Shown here piece by piece: positions 1 through 7,493 of a stretch of DNA of 27,107 nt. The notes under the pieces were generated by a model. It saw only the letters and a list, made by a program, of their open reading frames with translations, searched no databases and was not told the origin of the DNA. The translations under genes were made by a program, and so were the position numbers. This DNA is from Microcystis sp. T1-4 (GTDB taxonomy: Bacteria > Cyanobacteriota > Cyanobacteriia > Cyanobacteriales > Microcystaceae): positions 1 through 27,107 of the forward strand of contig NZ_CAIP01000045.1 in the NCBI RefSeq assembly GCF_000297435.1. Direction: 5' to 3'. How positions within the stretch are numbered: the stretch's first letter is position 1; every line of letters begins with the position of its first letter.

Positions 1-289
1 CTTCAAGAAGCGGCAAGACAAGCTATGGTTAAGGTTATCTCCCTAGAAAAAATTCTACCCGCCATGAAAGATCGTGTCGATAATGCCGAAAAAGTGGTCA
101 TTGCTGCTAAGGAAAAACGGTTCTTCGGTTTGTGTTATGTAATGGACGGGGGTTATAAGAGATGGAACCCTTATAGAGAAAGACATTGGACGATTTTTGT
201 CAATTGTTTTTGATCTAGAGCGAGCTAATCAGTTAAATCTTTTGCCAGATAAGGATTTAGTCGATTTATGTCCCCCTATCGAACCATAA
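1..289 (+). pseudogene. 3' part of an unidentified gene, frameshifted
   Basis: The reading frame is open from the window edge, so the 5' end is missing. It runs in frame 1 through residues LCYVMDG and would stop at 211-213. Moving to frame 2 at the five-G run (148-152) gives a smooth continuation, VIRDGTLIEKDIGRF, ending in DLCPPIEP with a TAA at 287-289. Four G's instead of five would restore one frame, so this looks like a one-base insertion in a homopolymer. The restored end overlaps the next start (268) by 22 bp, as in a translationally coupled operon. I do not recognise the family. A sequencing error in the G run is the main alternative. Confidence 0.5.
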
Positions 290-612
290 CAAGTAACGAA
301 GAGCCGGAAAAACTTCGCCAAGAGCAGGAAAAAATCGAGCATTATAAATTAGAAATGAGCAACTTAAAAGCGCTTAGTTCCATGAATGAGGCTTTAGGCA
401 AAATAAACGAATTTGATAGTAGTCTCAACCTCAATAACTCCCGCGATCGCTTTGAGGATGCCAATGGAGCGATTAACGACCGTTATCGAAAAGAAAACGC
501 TTATAGTGAATTAAGCGAGAACCATAGCGAGAAATTAGCTCAATAAATCGATTTCTTAAGCCTTGATGACGAAATTAACCGCTGTTTAGCTGAATTCAAT
601 CAGCAAAGTTAA
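268..612 (+). pseudogene. small coiled-coil protein with in-frame TAA (PspA-like tail?)
   Basis: The ATG at 268 opens a charged, helix-rich frame (EEPEKLRQEQEKIEHYKLEM..., then NLNNSRDRFEDANGAI) that stops at TAA 544-546 after 92 codons. The same frame continues cleanly as IDFLSLDDEINRCLAEF to a second TAA at 610-612, one base before the ribosome-binding site of the next gene. A single C-to-T change (CAA to TAA) explains the internal stop. The heptad-like composition and the acidic DDE tail faintly recall the C-terminal part of PspA/IM30-family proteins, but the intact product would be only about 114 residues, so that family link is a guess. It sits between the frameshifted upstream gene and the binding-protein gene, with overlap or near-abutment on both sides. 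Confidence 0.5.
443..450. repeat. HIP1 octamer GCGATCGC (one of at least seven)
   Basis: The highly iterated palindrome GCGATCGC, typical of many cyanobacterial genomes, is seen here and at 807-814, 1891-1898, 10174-10181, 12422-12429, 14285-14292 and 24956-24963. All copies lie inside coding sequence, on intact and damaged genes alike. Several near-matches (for example GCGATCGA) occur too. The octamer identifies the lineage rather than a local function. Confidence 0.9.
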
Positions 613-680
613 GGAGTAAAGCGATGACAAAGACCAGCAAAAAAGCGGGTTTACCGCCAATTTCCTAGGTTTTACTGGGA

Positions 681-1967
681 TTGATCGGTTGGTTTCTTTT
701 TCCGCAAATATTGGCAATATTTGCCCCAAAAGCCGATAATAATCCCAGCATCAGTTACGGCAATCATCTCCTGATCAAAACTAATTCTAACACCGCCAAA
801 GAATCAGCGATCGCTGCCATTGCTCAAGGTGATCACCAAGAAGCAGAGCAACTCCTGCAAAAATCCCTCGCTCAACGTCCCAACGATCCCGAAAGCGTAA
901 TTTATCTCAGCAACCTGCAAACTGGCTCAAATCCCTTTAAAATCGCCGTTGTTGTGCCAGCAACAACTAATCCCAACGTCGCTCAGGAAATATTGCGAGG
1001 AGTCGCCAGCGCACAAACCCAGATCAATCAACAGGGAGGGATCAACGGCAGAAAACTGATGGTTATCGTGGTTAATGACGATAATCAGCCGCAGATATCG
1101 AAAGAGGTAGCCAGTGAATTAGTCAAAAATCCCGATATTATCGCTGTTATCGGTCATAATGCCCCCGATGCCAGTGCCGCTCCTATCTACGAAAAAGGCG
1201 GTTTGCTGATGATTTCTTCCACCTCCCCGGCCAATAATCTCTCCAGTGCGGGAAATTATATCTTTCGTCTGGTGGCTTCTAAGAGCAACATTACGGAAAA
1301 ATTAGCAAATTACATAGTAAATACTGCTAAAGTCCAGAAAATTGCTTTTTGCTACGATTCTCAAGCTCCTGATAATGTTTCCTTTAAAGATGAGTTGATG
1401 GCTAATGTGGCGAAAAAAGGCGGTCAAATTGTGCCGATTGTCTGTGATCTAAGTGTCCCCAATTTTAAGGCCGATCAAGCCCTTAATCAGGCGATTTCTG
1501 GGGGTGCTAACGGCCTATTTGTCGTCGCTCATGTTGATCGTCTCGATCCCGTTTTTGAGGTTATTCGCTTCAATCGTCAGCGTTTACCTCTGTTTAGTAG
1601 TCCCACCTTCTACAATATTCGCATCCTCGAAGATGGCGGCAAAAACGTCCAAGGTTTAACCGTTGCCGTACCCTGGCACCCATCGCTTAACCAGACTTTT
1701 GCCAATCTTATGCAGGAACAGTGGCGCAGTCCGGTTAGTTGGCGCACAGTCACCAGTTTTGACGCTACACGGGTGATTATTGCCGGTTTAAGGGAAAATC
1801 CTCAGCGTCATGGCCTACAATTCAGGCTGCGTTCTGGCAATTTTCATCGAACAGAGGCCACCGGAAAAATTAGCTTTGATCCTAATACTGGCGATCGCAT
1901 TGGTCAGCCGGTCTTAATTCAAGTGCGATCAACTCCCTCCGGTGAGCAGTTTGTCCCTTTACCTTGA
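681..1967 (+). CDS. LivJ-type ABC substrate-binding protein, leader interrupted by TAG
   Basis: The body is a type 1 periplasmic-binding fold (Peripla_BP_6, branched-chain amino acid/amide-binding type). A short TPR-like segment (GDHQEAEQLLQKSLAQRPND) is followed by the two-lobe domain with FKIAVVVPATTNPNVAQEIL, GGINGRKLMVIVVNDD, IIAVIGH, LMISSTSP and the late KISFDPNTGDR motif. The natural start is probably ATG 624, behind AAGGAG at 611-616; it begins MTKTSKKAGLPPIS and hits TAG at 666-668, then the same frame continues VLLGLIGWFLFPQILAIF, a signal anchor. The TAG fits a Trp codon (TGG to TAG). A TTG at 681 could still start a 428-residue product, but lacking the positive residues before the hydrophobic stretch. 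The 3' 1.3 kb is otherwise undamaged, so the lesion is recent, suppressed, or a sequence error. No permease or ATPase genes lie beside it; cyanobacterial proteins of this class often stand alone. Confidence 0.75.
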   Translation: MIGWFLFPQILAIFAPKADNNPSISYGNHLLIKTNSNTAKESAIAAIAQGDHQEAEQLLQKSLAQRPNDPESVIYLSNLQTGSNPFKIAVVVPATTNPNVAQEILRGVASAQTQINQQGGINGRKLMVIVVNDDNQPQISKEVASELVKNPDIIAVIGHNAPDASAAPIYEKGGLLMISSTSPANNLSSAGNYIFRLVASKSNITEKLANYIVNTAKVQKIAFCYDSQAPDNVSFKDELMANVAKKGGQIVPIVCDLSVPNFKADQALNQAISGGANGLFVVAHVDRLDPVFEVIRFNRQRLPLFSSPTFYNIRILEDGGKNVQGLTVAVPWHPSLNQTFANLMQEQWRSPVSWRTVTSFDATRVIIAGLRENPQRHGLQFRLRSGNFHRTEATGKISFDPNTGDRIGQPVLIQVRSTPSGEQFVPLP

Positions 1968-1990
1968 AAAGTCCCCAGTCCACCAAAGTC

Positions 1991-2011
1991 GGGAGAGTTG
2001 CCAACTCTCCC
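1991..2011. terminator. perfect hairpin after the binding-protein gene
   Basis: GGGAGAGTTG at 1991-2000 pairs with CAACTCTCCC at 2002-2011, 23 bases after the stop codon at 1967. The position suits transcription termination of the 1-1967 operon, but the downstream run is C and A rather than T, so it is not a canonical intrinsic terminator on the plus strand. It could equally be an mRNA-end stabilising hairpin or a dispersed palindrome. Confidence 0.4.
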
Positions 2012-2120
2012 CCCAAAAAATGAGCAAAAATTACAATTATTTCAATGTTCAACCTTGAGCGAGAAATGAATGACTAATATGTTAAAATATGCCTAAGTAG
2101 GTAGGTTTTAAAAATTGTCA

Positions 2121-2177
2121 GATGCCCCCTTATTAAGGGGGCATCTGCACCACCCTTATTAAGGGGGGCTGGGGGGA
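2121..2177. repeat. CCCCTTATTAAGGGGG palindromic repeat, two units
   Basis: GATGCCCCCTTA (2121-2132) and TAAGGGGGCATC (2134-2145) form a perfect 12-bp stem with a one-base centre. A related unit, CACCCTTATTAAGGGGGGCT followed by GGGGGGATC, follows at 2149-2177. This is a G/C-run palindrome type I associate with intergenic repeats of Microcystis and related cyanobacteria. It lies 45 bases upstream of the response-regulator start and could fold in the 5' leader or end transcription from the left. Confidence 0.6.
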
Positions 2178-2221
2178 TCAAAGGCAAAATCTATCTTCAA
2201 TTAAATTATAACTACTTACTT

Positions 2222-2932
2222 ATGGATATCGTTATTATCGAAGATGAAATTGAAATCGCCCATTTGATTCAGCAAACTTTAGAGCGGGAGTCCTTTACTT
2301 GTCATCTGGCTTATAATGGTAGGGTAGGACTAGAACTATTTTATCAAAAGCAACCAGAATTAGTGATTTTAGATTTAATGTTACCGGAATTAGACGGACT
2401 AGAATTGTGTGCTAGAATCCGCCAAAAACCGGGGACAAAAGACCCCTATATCTTAATGTTAACCGCTAGGGGAGAAGAAATTGATCGCATTATCGGTCTA
2501 TCTACGGGAGCCGACGATTATATGGTCAAACCCTTTAGTCCCCGGGAATTAACCGCGCGGGTAAGGGCATTATTAAGACGTAGTTTAAGACACGATAGTC
2601 AACCCCAACAACTCCATCGCAGCCGTCATTTTATTATCGACTTAGATCAACATTCTGCTGTTCGTAAATTGGAGGGAATGCCAGAGGAAACCCTCGATTT
2701 AACCACCTTAGAATTTAATCTACTCGCTACCTTTGTCAGTTATCCCAATCGCGTCTGGAGTCGCACCCAATTAATCGATAATCTCTGGGGAAATGATTTT
2801 TTTGGCGATGAAAGGGTAGTAGATACCCATATCCGACGCTTACGCAAAAAAGTAGAACCCGATCCTGCTAATCCTATCTTTATCAAAACTGTGGTCGGTG
2901 TCGGTTATAAATTTGAGGATGACATTATTTAA
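2222..2932 (+). CDS. OmpR/PhoB-type response regulator
   Basis: A two-component response regulator of 236 residues. The receiver domain (about 1-118) has the acidic pair E7-D8, phosphoacceptor D51 (VILDLMLP), T81 (LTAR) and K103 (VKPF). The C-terminal winged helix (about 130-233) has LTTLEFNLLATFV, the recognition region VVDTHIRRLRKKV and the terminal hairpin VVGVGYKF, so it should bind DNA as a phosphorylation-dependent dimer. No histidine kinase is adjacent; gyrB is 319 bp downstream across repeats, so it is an orphan regulator in this window. The start has no clear Shine-Dalgarno; the T-rich leader and immediate DIVIIEDE support ATG 2222. I cannot assign it to a named cyanobacterial regulator. 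Confidence 0.93.
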   Translation: MDIVIIEDEIEIAHLIQQTLERESFTCHLAYNGRVGLELFYQKQPELVILDLMLPELDGLELCARIRQKPGTKDPYILMLTARGEEIDRIIGLSTGADDYMVKPFSPRELTARVRALLRRSLRHDSQPQQLHRSRHFIIDLDQHSAVRKLEGMPEETLDLTTLEFNLLATFVSYPNRVWSRTQLIDNLWGNDFFGDERVVDTHIRRLRKKVEPDPANPIFIKTVVGVGYKFEDDII

Positions 2933-2942
2933 AGACTATTGA

Positions 2943-2974
2943 TCAGTTATCAGTTATCAGTTATCAGTTATCAG
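2943..2974. repeat. STRR heptamer array (TCAGTTA)n
   Basis: Four perfect TCAGTTA heptamers plus TCAG lie just downstream of the response-regulator stop. Degenerate copies (TTTTCAGGTGTGAG) continue to about 3002. The same heptamer recurs at 11736, 22182 and 24127. Confidence 0.9.
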
Positions 2975-3040
2975 GTGCGAGTTTTCAGGTGTGAGTTTTC
3001 AGTGAATAGTATTAAGGGACAAGCTCGCAGCTGCCTTTTT

Positions 3041-3114
3041 ACTGTTTACTGCTCACTGTTTACTGCTCACTGTTTACTGCTCACTGTTTACTGTTTACTG
3101 CTCACTGTTTACTG
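3041..3114. repeat. STRR heptamer array ACTGTTT/ACTGCTC
   Basis: About ten and a half heptamers alternate between ACTGTTT and ACTGCTC over 74 bp, upstream of gyrB. The unit length is strictly seven despite two sequence variants, as expected of slipped-strand expansion of a mixed array. With the 2943-2974 array it fills most of the gap between the response regulator and gyrB. Confidence 0.9.
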
Positions 3115-3251
3115 ACCAACACCCCAACCCCAATAAAAAATTCTCCCTAAAGGCATTTAAGCAGTCTTTAACCCTTATGTGCTACAATTTTTGAAGATTT
3201 TGCCATTCATTTAGGTTCAATCAGGGATCACAGCCTTTTCAGGGAAATTTT

Positions 3252-5174
3252 ATGACAAGTAACTACGGCGCGGAACAGATACAAGTTCTCGAAGGGTTAG
3301 AACCAGTCAGGAAGCGGCCGGGGATGTATATCGGTACGACCGGGCCGCGGGGACTACATCATTTAGTCTATGAAGTGGTGGACAACTCGATCGATGAGGC
3401 CCTAGCGGGTTACTGTACTCATATCGAAGTGGATATCAAGGCCGATGGTTCCGTCAGCGTCACTGACGATGGCCGGGGTATTCCCACCGATGTTCACCCC
3501 ACCACGGGTAAATCTGCCCTCGAAACCGTTCTCACTATACTTCATGCCGGCGGTAAATTTGGCAGTGGTGGTTATAAAGTGTCGGGAGGGTTACACGGAG
3601 TCGGGATTTCCGTCGTTAATGCTCTTTCTGCATGGGTCGATGTCACCGTCTGGCGCGATCATAAAGTACATACCCAACGCTACGAAAGAGGTATCCCCGT
3701 CACAGAATTGGTCAGCAGTCCCAGTCAAGAGGAAAAAACGGGAACTAGGGTTAATTTCCTGCCGGATACCGAAATTTTTAGCCAAGGCATCGAATTTGAT
3801 TACAGTACCCTCTCCGGACGTTTACGAGAACTAGCCTACTTAAATGCCGGTGTTAAAATCACCTTTAGCGATTACCGTCCCGAAGAACCCCACATCGAAA
3901 CCTATTGTTATGAGGGGGGTATTAAAGAATACGTCGCCTATATGTGTCGGGAAAAAGAAACCCTGCACAAAGATATTATCTATGTATCGGGGGAAAAGAA
4001 CGGAATTAATATCGAAGTGGCGTTTCAGTGGTGTATAGATGCCTATAGCGACAATATTCTCGGTTTTGCTAATAATATCCGCACCATTGACGGGGGAACC
4101 CATCTAGAAGGATTAAAGGCAGTCCTAACTCGTACTTTAAATAATGTTGCTCGTAAACGCAATAAAATTAAAGAAAACGAGCCTAATCTAGCGGGGGAAA
4201 ACGTCCGTGAGGGTTTAACCGCCGTTATTTCCGTAAAAGTCCCCGAACCGGAATTTGAGGGACAAACCAAGACCAAATTAGGTAACACTGAAGTCCGGGG
4301 TATCGTCGATTCCCTGGTGGGGGAAACTCTCAACGAATACCTAGAACAAAATCCCCAAGTGGCCGACACGATTATCGAAAAAGCAGTACAAGCGTACAAA
4401 GCGGCGGAAGCAGCCCGACGGGCCCGGGACTTAGTACGACGGAAATCGGTCTTGGAATCCTCACCTTTACCGGGTAAATTGGCTGATTGTAGCGAAAGAG
4501 ACCCAGAAAAGTCAGAAATTTACATCGTCGAAGGGGACAGCGCTGGCGGAAGTGCCAAACAGGGGCGCGATCGTCGTTTTCAAGCGATTCTACCTCTGCG
4601 GGGAAAAATCCTCAATATCGAAAAAACCGATGATGCCAAAATCTACAAAAATACGGAAATTCAATCCTTAATTACAGCCCTCGGTTTAGGAATTAAAGGA
4701 GAAGATTTCGATCCCTCACAATTGCGCTATCATCGCATTGTTTTAATGACTGACGCTGATGTGGATGGCGCGCACATCCGAACTTTGTTGTTAACTTTCT
4801 TCTATCGTTATCAGAAGAATTTAATTGATCAAGGTTATGTATATATCGCCTGTCCTCCTCTCTATAAATTGGAACGCGGTAAAAATCATTCCTACTGCTA
4901 TAGCGATCGAGAATTACAGCAAAAGATAGCGGAATTTCCCTCTAATGCTAACTACACAATCCAACGTTTTAAAGGGTTAGGAGAAATGATGCCCCAACAA
5001 CTTTGGGATACTACCATGAATCCTGAAACGCGCACTTTAAAACGGGTGGAAATCGAAGATGCAGCCAAAGCTGAGGAATTATTTACCATTCTTATGGGCG
5101 ATCGAGTTGCCCCCCGGCGAGAATTTATCGAAACCCACGGATCGCGTTTAAATCTTACGGATTTGGACATTTAA
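3252..5174 (+). CDS. gyrB: DNA gyrase subunit B
   Basis: ATPase subunit of the type IIA topoisomerase that introduces negative supercoils with GyrA. It has 640 residues, the normal cyanobacterial length. The N-terminal GHKL ATPase starts with VRKRPGMYIGTTGPRGLHHL and has the N-box EVVDNSIDEA, the DDGRGIP motif and the GLHGVG lid glycines. The transducer domain follows, with QTKTKLGN. The TOPRIM domain has EGDSAGGSAKQGRDRRFQA, PLRGKILNIEK and the metal-binding DADVDGAHI. The C-terminal tail has QRFKGLGEMMPQQLW. ATG 3252 is preceded by AGGGAAA at an acceptable distance. No long insertion is seen in the TOPRIM domain. gyrA is not in the window, as is usual for cyanobacteria. Confidence 0.98.
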   Translation: MTSNYGAEQIQVLEGLEPVRKRPGMYIGTTGPRGLHHLVYEVVDNSIDEALAGYCTHIEVDIKADGSVSVTDDGRGIPTDVHPTTGKSALETVLTILHAGGKFGSGGYKVSGGLHGVGISVVNALSAWVDVTVWRDHKVHTQRYERGIPVTELVSSPSQEEKTGTRVNFLPDTEIFSQGIEFDYSTLSGRLRELAYLNAGVKITFSDYRPEEPHIETYCYEGGIKEYVAYMCREKETLHKDIIYVSGEKNGINIEVAFQWCIDAYSDNILGFANNIRTIDGGTHLEGLKAVLTRTLNNVARKRNKIKENEPNLAGENVREGLTAVISVKVPEPEFEGQTKTKLGNTEVRGIVDSLVGETLNEYLEQNPQVADTIIEKAVQAYKAAEAARRARDLVRRKSVLESSPLPGKLADCSERDPEKSEIYIVEGDSAGGSAKQGRDRRFQAILPLRGKILNIEKTDDAKIYKNTEIQSLITALGLGIKGEDFDPSQLRYHRIVLMTDADVDGAHIRTLLLTFFYRYQKNLIDQGYVYIACPPLYKLERGKNHSYCYSDRELQQKIAEFPSNANYTIQRFKGLGEMMPQQLWDTTMNPETRTLKRVEIEDAAKAEELFTILMGDRVAPRREFIETHGSRLNLTDLDI

Positions 5175-5201
5175 ACCGTAACTTTGGGTTGTGTTACTCA
5201 G

Positions 5202-5229
5202 GCTAATACCCCGATTAGCTCCCTAATTT
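5202..5229 (+). terminator. possible weak gyrB terminator
   Basis: GCTAAT (5202-5207), loop ACCCCG, ATTAGC (5214-5219), then a short TAATTTT, 28 bases after the gyrB stop. The stem is only six mostly A/T pairs, so this is a candidate only. Confidence 0.25.
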
Positions 5230-5230
5230 T

Positions 5231-5329
5231 CTAGCAGTAAGTCTTGCCAATAACCGGTTAGTTTTAGCTAATCTAAACAAAATAGGGTTTCTCGGCAAGA
5301 ACCAGATCAAGCTAATAGCTTACTGCTAG
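5231..5329. repeat. 99-bp inverted-repeat element with nested stems
   Basis: CTAGCAGTAAG (5231-5241) is the exact reverse complement of CTTACTGCTAG (5319-5329). Just inside, CTTGCC (5244-5249) pairs with GGCAAG (5294-5299). The size and layout resemble the other MITE-like elements in the window, but the termini differ. Its right end supplies the stop of the Rpn-like remnant on the minus strand (TAG, 5326-5328). No clear target duplication is visible. Confidence 0.5.
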
Positions 5330-5767
5330 ATTATATTAATGGTTTTCTTGTATTGATCGCCACTTAAGTGCAAGGCTTGAGTCATTTGTCCTACAGTTAA
5401 ACCTAAAGCCAATAAACGTGCCACATCTCCCAGAGATTCCAGTTTATCTTCCAGTTTACCTTCTTCTCGTTCGACTCAGACTTAGTAATTTATATATAGC
5501 GTTTTTCAGTTTGCTGAGGCACAAAAGTTATGGGTTTTAGGCAAAAGAGAAGAAAAATAGGTGTACCTCACTAGCTTAGGAAACGCTATAAATAAGGATC
5601 GTTTCTATTAATTGTAGGAGGTTTCGCGGTTGGGTAAAGTCAGTTCTCACTCGTTGAATGAGTTGTTTGGCTGTTGCCATCGCTTGATTTTCTTTGGCAA
5701 TAATTAATTTTATGGTGGCAAGAGCCAGGGAATCTTGCATTAATATCATCGAAAAAATTTCAGTGGC
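5326..5767 (-). pseudogene. Rpn/transposase-like PD-(D/E)XK nuclease remnant split by a MITE
   Basis: Two minus-strand pieces look like the C-terminal half of the cyanobacterial Rpn-type recombination-promoting nuclease/putative transposase family. The upstream piece has LALATIKLIIAKENQAMAT and QLIETILIY; the downstream piece has EREEGKLEDKLESLGDVARL and LALGLTVGQMTQALHL. Between them lies the 96-bp MITE at 5495-5590, which breaks the frame right after ILIY. Some residues normally found between these blocks seem to be missing, so a deletion accompanied or followed the insertion. The conserved N-terminal nuclease part is absent. Family assignment rests on remembered C-terminal motifs. Confidence 0.5.
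5495..5590. mobile_element. MITE family A, copy 1 (96 bp)
   Basis: The element starts TATAGCGTTTTTCAG and ends in the inverted form AAACGCTATA. Both ends also carry TGAGG about 20 bases in (CTGAGG near 5516, its complement CCTCA near 5566). Copy 2 at 16254-16348 has the same terminal pattern and almost the same length. TA at each tip could be the target duplication, as in Tc1/IS630-type elements. There is no coding capacity. It interrupts the Rpn-like remnant. Confidence 0.75.
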
Positions 5768-5816
5768 GATGGTTTTTCTCAGTTTATAGCTGAAAGGAAA
5801 CCACATAGGGAAAAGG

Positions 5817-6032
5817 ATGCTCCCCATCAACAAATTTGGGGAGCTATTCCCTGAAGTTGACAACAATGCCTGGCACGGCAATAATAACCAATCATTACCA
5901 TTCAATAAAATCACAATAATAGGATATAATAAAACAAATAGTAACTCAAAAAAACGGAGAAACTACCCTTGGAAATACCTTCAAAAATATCCGAAACAAA
6001 CTAAAAGACTATTAGGGATTAACTACTGGTGA
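5817..6032 (+). pseudogene. N-terminal fragment of an IS transposase
   Basis: The segment 5970-6029 reads WKYLQKYPKQTKRLLGINY and then stops. This resembles the very N-terminus of IS5-type DDE transposases of Microcystis, which I recall as starting with a KYPKQTKRLLGI-like motif. Everything downstream, including all catalytic residues, is missing; the glycosyltransferase stop lies 20 bases further on. The 150 bases before it could be the noncoding end of the same IS. The assignment is from memory of one motif. Confidence 0.35.
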
Positions 6033-6049
6033 ATGTGTTTCTTAAAAGT

Positions 6050-7021
6050 TTATTCATTGTAGATTTGACCATCGCTCCAGATAGATTGAACGAGGGTCAC
6101 TAAAGCACTGAAAAATCCCAGCATATATAATACTCCTCTGACAAAAATCTTGGGAAGAGAACCGCTTTTATGACAAGGAGGATTTCCTAAAACATGACAG
6201 TCAAATAAACGCATAAAAAGTCTTAGAGATTCGGAAAAGGTCAGATTTTTAAAGGCCATCCAAAAGTGGTTATGATAGTGTGTAATTTGATATTCTAGAG
6301 TTCGTGTGCTAATGTCATGACAGCCTCCTGTCGGTTCTTCCAAATGAACCAACACTGCCTCTGGGTCATACCAAATCTTATAGCCTGTCTGCCGAATACG
6401 CAGACAAAGATCGGATTCTTCTCGCACGGCACTCCCTCGAAACCGCTCATCAAACCATAGTAGGTACTTGTTAAAGATCTCGCTACGAAAAGACATATTG
6501 CAACCCCTTGATGTTATGACTTGCTGAGGCTTTACCGTATGAGTTAAATCAATGTAGTACCAAGCAATTCCCGGATCCATGGCTTCAGTGGGAAGGTATT
6601 CAATGGTCAATATTTTATCTCCTTCTTCTAGGCTTTTTGGGTTGAGAACCCGACCCGCTACCGCCCCGACATCAGGTCGTTCTAAGTAATTACGAGCATG
6701 AGCCTTTAAAAACTCCTCGGTTAGCCGCACGTCATCATCGATGAATAAAATGATCTCACCTGTAGCCCGACGCACTCCGTAATTGCGCGCTCTTGGCAGA
6801 CTAGCCCAATTAACCCGAAACCAGCGAAATTTAGCTTGGGTTTTTAATTCTTCTAGATAGGCTTGGGTTTCAGGAGTATGTAGGGGAGTTTGGTCGATAA
6901 CCAAAACTTCAAAACTAGGGTAGTCCTGCTTGATTACGTCTGCCAAAGTATCTTGCAGAGTTTTCTCGCGACCGTATGTCGGAATAATCACAGAAATCAA
7001 AGGAAAATTGATGTTTTTCAT
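6050..7021 (-). CDS. family 2 glycosyltransferase
   Basis: A 323-residue inverting GT-A glycosyltransferase. The N-terminal nucleotide-sugar domain has PLISVIIPTYGREKTLQDTL (about 7-26), LPRARNYGV (75-83) and the metal-binding FIDDDVR with DDD at 95-97. The later region has SRGCNMSFRSEIF and the acceptor-side EESDLCLR (ED-type). A C-terminal hydrophobic stretch, GVLYMLGFFSALVTLVQSI, may tether it to the membrane. The donor and acceptor cannot be told from sequence; a role in surface polysaccharide is plausible. It stands alone between degraded mobile elements, with no glycan cluster around it, so it may have arrived by transfer. The start ATG 7021 has only a weak upstream purine run. Confidence 0.9.
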   Translation of the reverse strand: MKNINFPLISVIIPTYGREKTLQDTLADVIKQDYPSFEVLVIDQTPLHTPETQAYLEELKTQAKFRWFRVNWASLPRARNYGVRRATGEIILFIDDDVRLTEEFLKAHARNYLERPDVGAVAGRVLNPKSLEEGDKILTIEYLPTEAMDPGIAWYYIDLTHTVKPQQVITSRGCNMSFRSEIFNKYLLWFDERFRGSAVREESDLCLRIRQTGYKIWYDPEAVLVHLEEPTGGCHDISTRTLEYQITHYHNHFWMAFKNLTFSESLRLFMRLFDCHVLGNPPCHKSGSLPKIFVRGVLYMLGFFSALVTLVQSIWSDGQIYNE

Positions 7022-7106
7022 AATCTAAGGATAAAGCAGGTAATTTTCGCTCTTTGTTACTCTTTATGCTAAATTAACATACAAAATGCCAAGACAACAT
7101 ACTTCT

Positions 7107-7320
7107 AATACTAAATCCTGTTTAAAAAGTATAGAATAGTGGGGTGTGGGCTTCCGCCGTGAGCTCAGCGTTCGACAAAAGCTCACGCCGCGGTTCGACA
7201 GGCTCACCGTCCGCTCGACTGATCTCACCGAACGTCCGAGGTCCGAACGGGTGTGGGGTGTGGGGAGAAACAATTCATAACTTGAGAGTTAATCGCACTA
7301 TTAAAAACGGATTTGGTATA
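7107..7320. mobile_element. MITE family B, copy 1 (about 214 bp)
   Basis: The left end AATACTAAATCCTGTTT (7107-7123) and the right end, read in reverse complement as TATACCAAATCCGTTTTTA (7320-7302), form imperfect terminal inverted repeats of about 20 bp. The interior (7141-7265) is unusually GC-rich for the window and contains reiterated GTTCGACAGGCTCACCG-like words and a GTGTGGGG run. A shorter copy with the same ends is at 26955-27051. Its right end lies within the minus-strand ISL3/Uma2 chimeric frame and supplies that frame's last residues. Confidence 0.6.
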
Positions 7321-7493
7321 ACCAAAAAATCCTGAAAGTTTCTCAACCCATAGCCGCTCCCTTTTATTAGTTTAAGTTTATTGTTGATTCCCTCGACCAC
7401 TCCATTCTTTGTCCTTCCCTCGAAATAGCTAATGATTTCTCCAAACCAGTTTCGGATTGTTTGACAACTTTTGGTTAATATGAGAATACTATT
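7321..7493 (-). pseudogene. C-terminal fragment of an ISL3-family transposase
   Basis: The minus-strand frame reads TKSCQTIRNWFGEIISYFEG, then RTKNGVVEGINNKLKLIKGS and GYGLRNFQDF. This is the characteristic C-terminus of ISL3-family transposases (DDE_Tnp_ISL3), where VEGINNKLKLIK contains the last catalytic Glu. The rest of the transposase is missing. The fragment is joined in frame to a Uma2 N-terminus on one side (about 7493) and runs into MITE family B on the other (about 7320). Confidence 0.75.

Noticed and set aside
1..1967. Stop-codon reassignment or programmed readthrough to explain the three broken frames
   Set aside because: TAA, TAG and a frameshift are three different lesions, and intact genes in the window terminate normally on the same codons; ordinary mutation is simpler.
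2943..3114. Direct repeats that could be a CRISPR array
   Set aside because: Seven-base units with no spacers and no cas genes; these are STRR arrays.
4043..4399. Open frame opposite gyrB
   Set aside because: Antisense shadow of a highly conserved gene; no domain and no ribosome-binding site.
6050..7021. Glycosyltransferase as part of a polysaccharide cluster
   Set aside because: No other glycan-related gene lies within several kilobases; both sides are mobile-element debris.
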